Assembly (NCBI GenBank): GCA_965230195.1
Contig: OZ245997.1
Span: forward strand, 1,922,001-1,986,000
DNA from: Putridiphycobacter sp965230195
Lineage (GTDB): Bacteria; Bacteroidota; Bacteroidia; Flavobacteriales_D; Crocinitomicaceae
DNA length: 64,000 bases
Direction of reading: 5' to 3'
Part shown: positions 60,757 through 64,000 of the stretch, piece after piece
How the letters are laid out: every line of letters begins with the position of its first letter
How positions within the stretch are numbered: the stretch's first letter is position 1
Notes under the pieces: model-generated
What the model saw: the letters and a program-made list of their open reading frames with translations, nothing else
Database searches by the model: none
What the model was told of the DNA's origin: nothing
Made by a program: the position numbers and the translations under genes

Positions 60757-60791
60757 CAAAAAAAAGCATTTACCGAATGATAAATGCTTTT
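60757..60791 (-). terminator. Terminator after the YceI gene
   Basis: AAAAGCATTTA (60762-60772) pairs with TAAATGCTTTT (60781-60791). On the minus strand it is followed by a T run. It is 20 bases past the stop of the gene at 60812. Confidence 0.85.
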
Positions 60792-60811
60792 ACAAAGGAA
60801 TAATAAAACTT

Positions 60812-61375
60812 CTATTTTGCTTTGATAAACTCAGCGTTAACAGTAATATTTACATCATTACCAACACCACCTTGTGCACCGTTTACGCCAAAGTCTGTTC
60901 TGTCTATTATAGCCGTGGCAGAAAAACCGGCTCTGGTGTTACCGTAAGGATCTGTCATGATACCACCTAACATTACTTTAAAGCTTACTGTTTTGGTAAC
61001 ACCCCTCATGGTCATTTTTCCCTTTAATTCATATACATTATCTTTTCCTTTTGAAAAAGAGGTGCTTTCAAATGTGATTTTGTCAAATTTTTCAGTGTGA
61101 AAAAAATCTTCCGAATTCAAATGTTCATCACGGGCTTCGTTGGACGTATTGACACTTTTAGCATTAATTGAAAATGTGATTTTAGCATCAGTTAAGTCTT
61201 CCTTTTCAGCAGTATAACTTCCATCAAATTCGCCAAAATTTCCGACCATAGTAGAAATTCCAAAATGGGTGATTGCAAAGTTAACACTGGAGTGGCTTGC
61301 ATCCAACTTCCATGTGGTTTGTCCGATTAAGGTTGTACTCAGTATTAATAGTGTTAGTGTTACTAATTTTTTCAT
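60812..61375 (-). CDS. YceI family protein
   Basis: 187 residues with a signal peptide ending at LIGQ. The lipocalin-like YceI core is complete: TTWKLDASHSSVNFAITHFGIST, HLNSEDFFHTEKFDKITFESTSF, KGKMTMRGVTKTVSFKV, ATAIIDRTDFGVNG. It binds polyisoprenoid-type lipids in its barrel. Periplasmic. Single gene between the ChaN/Kir pair and the ddl operon. Confidence 0.93.
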   Translation of the reverse strand: MKKLVTLTLLILSTTLIGQTTWKLDASHSSVNFAITHFGISTMVGNFGEFDGSYTAEKEDLTDAKITFSINAKSVNTSNEARDEHLNSEDFFHTEKFDKITFESTSFSKGKDNVYELKGKMTMRGVTKTVSFKVMLGGIMTDPYGNTRAGFSATAIIDRTDFGVNGAQGGVGNDVNITVNAEFIKAK

Positions 61376-61455
61376 GGTTATTTTTTATAAATTATTTCTG
61401 GTACAAAGGTCAGACAATAATTCTGAAATAAAATTAACCCATGTTAAAAAAGCAA

Positions 61456-62031
61456 TTAAGAGTAAGCCTGTCTTTTAATCCTGCTTAAAGATTGAGGTTT
61501 GATACCTATATATGACGCTATTATTTTTTGAGGAACACGCTGAATCAAATCCGGATGATTTTTCATTAGCTTAAAATATCGCTCTTCTGCCGATTCCTGA
61601 TCAGTCACGGCAATATTAATTAATAAGTGGTAGTAGGCGTTTTGAATTAAAACCCGAAAATACCTTTCGAGTACCGGCATTTCATTACAAGCTTTTTTGA
61701 AGTTGACAAACGATAGTACCAATAATTCAGAATCCTCTAATGCTTCAATATTGAATTTGGAAATTGAATTTTCGTTATGCCCTGAAATATCACCAGCCCA
61801 ATAATTTTCTTTAGCAATTTGAATCACTTTTTCAGCACCATCATTGGAAATATGGTAATTGTATAATAAACCACTATTTACAAAATACATATTGAGTGGC
61901 TTTTCACCTTGTGAAAGTAATTTCGTTTTTCTCTTAACCTGCTCAATAGTGAAATAGGATATAAACTTTTCAAAATCCTCTTCTGAAAGATCTATTAACC
62001 CTGTAATATTTTGTTGTAGCAGGCTTGACAT
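61456..62031 (-). CDS. Crp/Fnr family transcriptional regulator
   Basis: 191 residues. The N-terminal cyclic-nucleotide-binding-like barrel has VKRKTKLLSQGEKPLNMYFVNSGLLYNYHISNDGAEKVIQIAKENYWAGD. The C-terminal HTH is VPQKIIASYIGIKPQSLSRIKRQ. The effector is unknown; no Fe-S cysteines like those of FNR are seen. Its start is 2 bases past the ddl stop, so it is the last gene of that operon. Confidence 0.88.
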   Translation of the reverse strand: MSSLLQQNITGLIDLSEEDFEKFISYFTIEQVKRKTKLLSQGEKPLNMYFVNSGLLYNYHISNDGAEKVIQIAKENYWAGDISGHNENSISKFNIEALEDSELLVLSFVNFKKACNEMPVLERYFRVLIQNAYYHLLINIAVTDQESAEERYFKLMKNHPDLIQRVPQKIIASYIGIKPQSLSRIKRQAYS

Positions 62032-62033
62032 AT

Positions 62034-63005
62034 TTAAAAGCTTAAGTTGATGATTGTGGTAAATACCTCTTCCAACGTTCTTCCGGAGGCCCTGATTTGT
62101 TGAGGAACAATACTTTCAGCAGACATTCCCGGTGTGGTGTTCACTTCAATTAAAAATATTTCATTGTCTTCCGTCACCATGAAATCAACTCTGGAAATAC
62201 CTTTTAACCCCAATCGTTTATAGATATCTTTACCACTGGTTTGTATCCTGTCAGTAAGGTTTTCGTCAATTGGTGCTGGCGTAATCTCATTGGACTCTCC
62301 CTCGTACTTCGCGTCGAAATCAAAAAAATCATTGTCAGTAACTATTTCCGTAAGAGGTAGAGCAATCACTTCTTTATCGTCTCTATACAAACCACAGGTA
62401 ATTTCTCTGCCTTTTATAAATGATTCAATGACTACTTCATTTCCCTCATTAAATGCTTTGGCAATAGCCTCAGGCATTTCCATTAGTGTGTTTACTTTGG
62501 AAATACCAAAACTTGATCCACCATCATTGGGTTTTACAAAACACGGGAACTCCAGCTCATCAGCAATTTGAATTGGTTTGGCTTCATTAGGGTCTCTTAG
62601 TAGAATAGCTTTAGCAGTAGAAATACCAAAATCTCTTAAAAAACTATTGCAGGCCCACTTGTTAAAGGTTAATGCAGAAGCAAAGCAATTTGAATTGACA
62701 TATGGTAATCCAATCATATCAAAATAGGCCTGAAGTTTACCATCTTCGCCTGGTGTACCATGAATGGTGATTAAAGCCAGGTCAAAGTGTTGCTCTTCTT
62801 TATTCAAAATATAGGTGAACTTATTTTTGTCCAGTGGTGCCACTCCACCTCTGATATGAGCATGCCAGCTTTTCGTTGTTATTTCAACAAGTATAGGCTC
62901 AAAAAGTTCAGTATTAATATTTTCATATATTGTGGTGGCACTTTTTTCTGAAATTATAACTTCACTTGAATAGCCACCATATATTACTGCAATTTTTTTC
63001 TTCAT
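62034..63005 (-). CDS. ddl: D-alanine--D-alanine ligase
   Basis: 323 residues, ATP-grasp. Joins two D-alanines for peptidoglycan. N-terminal IAVIYGGYSSEVIISEKSATTIYENI, then IHGTPGEDGKLQAYFDMIGLPYVNSN, FVKPNDGGSSFGISKV, and the C-terminal ISRVDFMVTEDNEIFLIEVNTTPGMSAESIVPQQ with the Mg- and substrate-binding residues. Normal length. Downstream of a small exported LEA-like protein. Confidence 0.95.
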   Translation of the reverse strand: MKKKIAVIYGGYSSEVIISEKSATTIYENINTELFEPILVEITTKSWHAHIRGGVAPLDKNKFTYILNKEEQHFDLALITIHGTPGEDGKLQAYFDMIGLPYVNSNCFASALTFNKWACNSFLRDFGISTAKAILLRDPNEAKPIQIADELEFPCFVKPNDGGSSFGISKVNTLMEMPEAIAKAFNEGNEVVIESFIKGREITCGLYRDDKEVIALPLTEIVTDNDFFDFDAKYEGESNEITPAPIDENLTDRIQTSGKDIYKRLGLKGISRVDFMVTEDNEIFLIEVNTTPGMSAESIVPQQIRASGRTLEEVFTTIINLSF

Positions 63006-63017
63006 AGTACCTTAAAA

Positions 63018-63494
63018 TTAAAAAAACGACATGAATTCACTCCAGGTCATTTTATAGGTATAATCCATTTTCCATTTTTTAGTAAGCCCAAAAACACCTG
63101 CCTTTAAATCTCCTAACAAATTAAAGTCAATCTGACCTTTCGAAAGCATATTAAATACTGAGGAGAATCCACTTTTTATAAATTTTGAGGCATCTCCCAA
63201 TAGTACGAAAGCATACGCAGCTTTGGTTTTCCGCTTAATATTTATTTTGTCTAAAATCATAACCTCACCACAATCTGATCCGGCAATAGTCAACTTTAAA
63301 ACGGAAGGCTTTAAGGTAATATTATACCAGTTCGGATTATTGATAACATAATCGAAGGCAATAATCATTCTTTCTTTATCCTTGGCAACTTTAAAGTTTT
63401 CCATTGCCAGGTACTCCAGATCTCTATACCAAAAAGATGCATTAGAATGCGTGTATATACCAATGGAGAACAAAAGCAGAATGATGATTTTCAT
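63018..63494 (-). CDS. Exported LEA type 2-like protein
   Basis: 158 residues with a signal peptide ending THSNAS. The mature part is a single beta-sandwich-like domain: AYLAMENFKVAKDKE-like strand region, IAFDYVINNPNWYNITLKPSVLKLTIAG, and KINIKRKTKAAYAFVLLGD. This resembles the LEA14/water-stress fold of small periplasmic proteins in Bacteroidota. Call tentative. It lies between the M20 peptidase and ddl genes on the same strand. Confidence 0.45.
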   Translation of the reverse strand: MKIIILLLFSIGIYTHSNASFWYRDLEYLAMENFKVAKDKERMIIAFDYVINNPNWYNITLKPSVLKLTIAGSDCGEVMILDKINIKRKTKAAYAFVLLGDASKFIKSGFSSVFNMLSKGQIDFNLLGDLKAGVFGLTKKWKMDYTYKMTWSEFMSFF

Positions 63495-63497
63495 AAT

Positions 63498-64000
63498 TTA
63501 TGATTTAAGTTGAGCGTAGTGTTTGTAAAACAAAGGAATGGTTTCAATTCCTTTATTAAAATTGTAAATACCATAGTGCTCATTTGGCGAGTGAATGGCG
63601 TCCGAATCCAGTCCGAATCCAAGTAAAATAGTTTTTAATCCTAAAACCTCTTCAAACATGGCTACAATTGGAATTGATCCACCACTTCTGAGTGGAATCG
63701 GCTTTTTACCAAAGCTTTCTTCCAGTGCGAGACTGGCAGCTTTATATTCGATAGAATTTATTTCTGTCACCGAAGGTTGGCCACCGTGGTGAGGTGTTAC
63801 TTTTACAGTTACCCCTTTTGGTGCAATTGATTCAAAATGTTTAGCGAAAATTTCAGTTATTTTTTCAGGGCTTTGGTTAGGAACCAAACGCATTGATATT
63901 TTGGCATAAGCCTTTGATGCAATTACCGTTTTGGCACCTTCACCTGTATAACCACCCCAAATTCCGTTGACGTCAAGAGTCGGTCTGATCGATCCTCTTT
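63498..64000 (-). CDS. M20 family dipeptidase, C-terminal part (cut by window edge)
   Basis: The frame stays open to the right edge. Upstream of the first in-window Met it reads RPTLDVNGIWGGYTGEGAKTVIASKAYAKISMRLVPNQSPEKI, typical of the lid and C-terminal catalytic domain of M20 metallo-dipeptidases. IPIVAMFEEVLGLKTILLGFGLDSDAIHSPNEHYGIYNFNKGIETIPLFY ends the domain, with H in IHSPNE as a metal ligand. The N-terminal catalytic half lies outside the window. It is the first gene of the operon with the LEA-like, ddl and crp-like genes. Confidence 0.88.
   Translation of the reverse strand, partial: RGSIRPTLDVNGIWGGYTGEGAKTVIASKAYAKISMRLVPNQSPEKITEIFAKHFESIAPKGVTVKVTPHHGGQPSVTEINSIEYKAASLALEESFGKKPIPLRSGGSIPIVAMFEEVLGLKTILLGFGLDSDAIHSPNEHYGIYNFNKGIETIPLFYKHYAQLKS

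Noticed and set aside
1..64000. tRNA, rRNA, riboswitch or prophage
   Set aside because: No T-loop-type GGTTCGAATCC arms, no rRNA-like blocks, no known riboswitch pattern and no integrase or phage structural genes were recognised.

Overview
The window looks like a chromosomal segment from a member of the Bacteroidota, most likely Flavobacteriales or a close relative. The evidence is the AT-rich sequence, promoter boxes of the TTTG / TAnnTTTG type, C-terminal type IX secretion sorting domains, a PorE-like OmpA protein, FecR/ECF-sigma signalling, a three-subunit succinate dehydrogenase (sdhCAB), a SUF operon in the order sufA-B-C-D, a UbiA-type (geranylgeranylglycerol-phosphate type) prenyltransferase and many SCKK-type lipoproteins. 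No rRNA, tRNA, CRISPR array or prophage was seen. Most genes are on the minus strand.

Layout. 0-5.6 kb: two paralogous operons, each a small outer-membrane barrel protein plus a beta-lactamase-fold lipoprotein, on either side of a membrane-anchored AraC regulator. 5.6-17 kb: an accessory-looking run of small genes. It includes a phosphatase-like fusion, a free-standing EF-G domain IV-like protein, a CPBP protease, photolyase, mogA, two GNATs, DUF1062, a YwqG-like protein, an adenylate kinase homologue and a REP-associated transposase framed by inverted REP palindromes. 17-25 kb: a large AsmA-family protein and two T9SS-sorted surface proteins. 25-34.5 kb: core metabolism, with sufABCD and sdhCAB divergent from each other, then an orphan OmpR-type regulator. 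34.5-46.7 kb: a cell-surface cluster with two beta-helix lipoproteins, two surface-repeat barrels built on a strict 16-residue repeat, a TonB-dependent receptor, a sialate-esterase-like lipoprotein, FecR, an ECF sigma factor and a DUF2807 protein. 46.7-64 kb: housekeeping and envelope genes (YqgE, rhomboid, aminotransferase IV, L,D-transpeptidase, prolyl-oligopeptidase family peptidase, Maf, prenyltransferase, PorE-like, queE, Kir-type channel, ChaN-like, YceI, M20 peptidase, ddl, Crp-like regulator). Both window ends cut a gene.

The most interesting locus is 37.6-46.7 kb. The protein that should receive the signal next to FecR and the ECF sigma factor carries the STN signalling domain but is not a TonB receptor. 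Its C-terminal half is a 16-residue surface-repeat region ending in a probable barrel. A near-identical 27-bp element lies upstream of the TonB receptor gene and the DUF2807 gene. A third, more diverged copy lies 30 kb away upstream of the second barrel/hydrolase operon. This suggests one small ECF regulon joining these loci. All functional statements here come from reading sequence motifs. No database search was possible.
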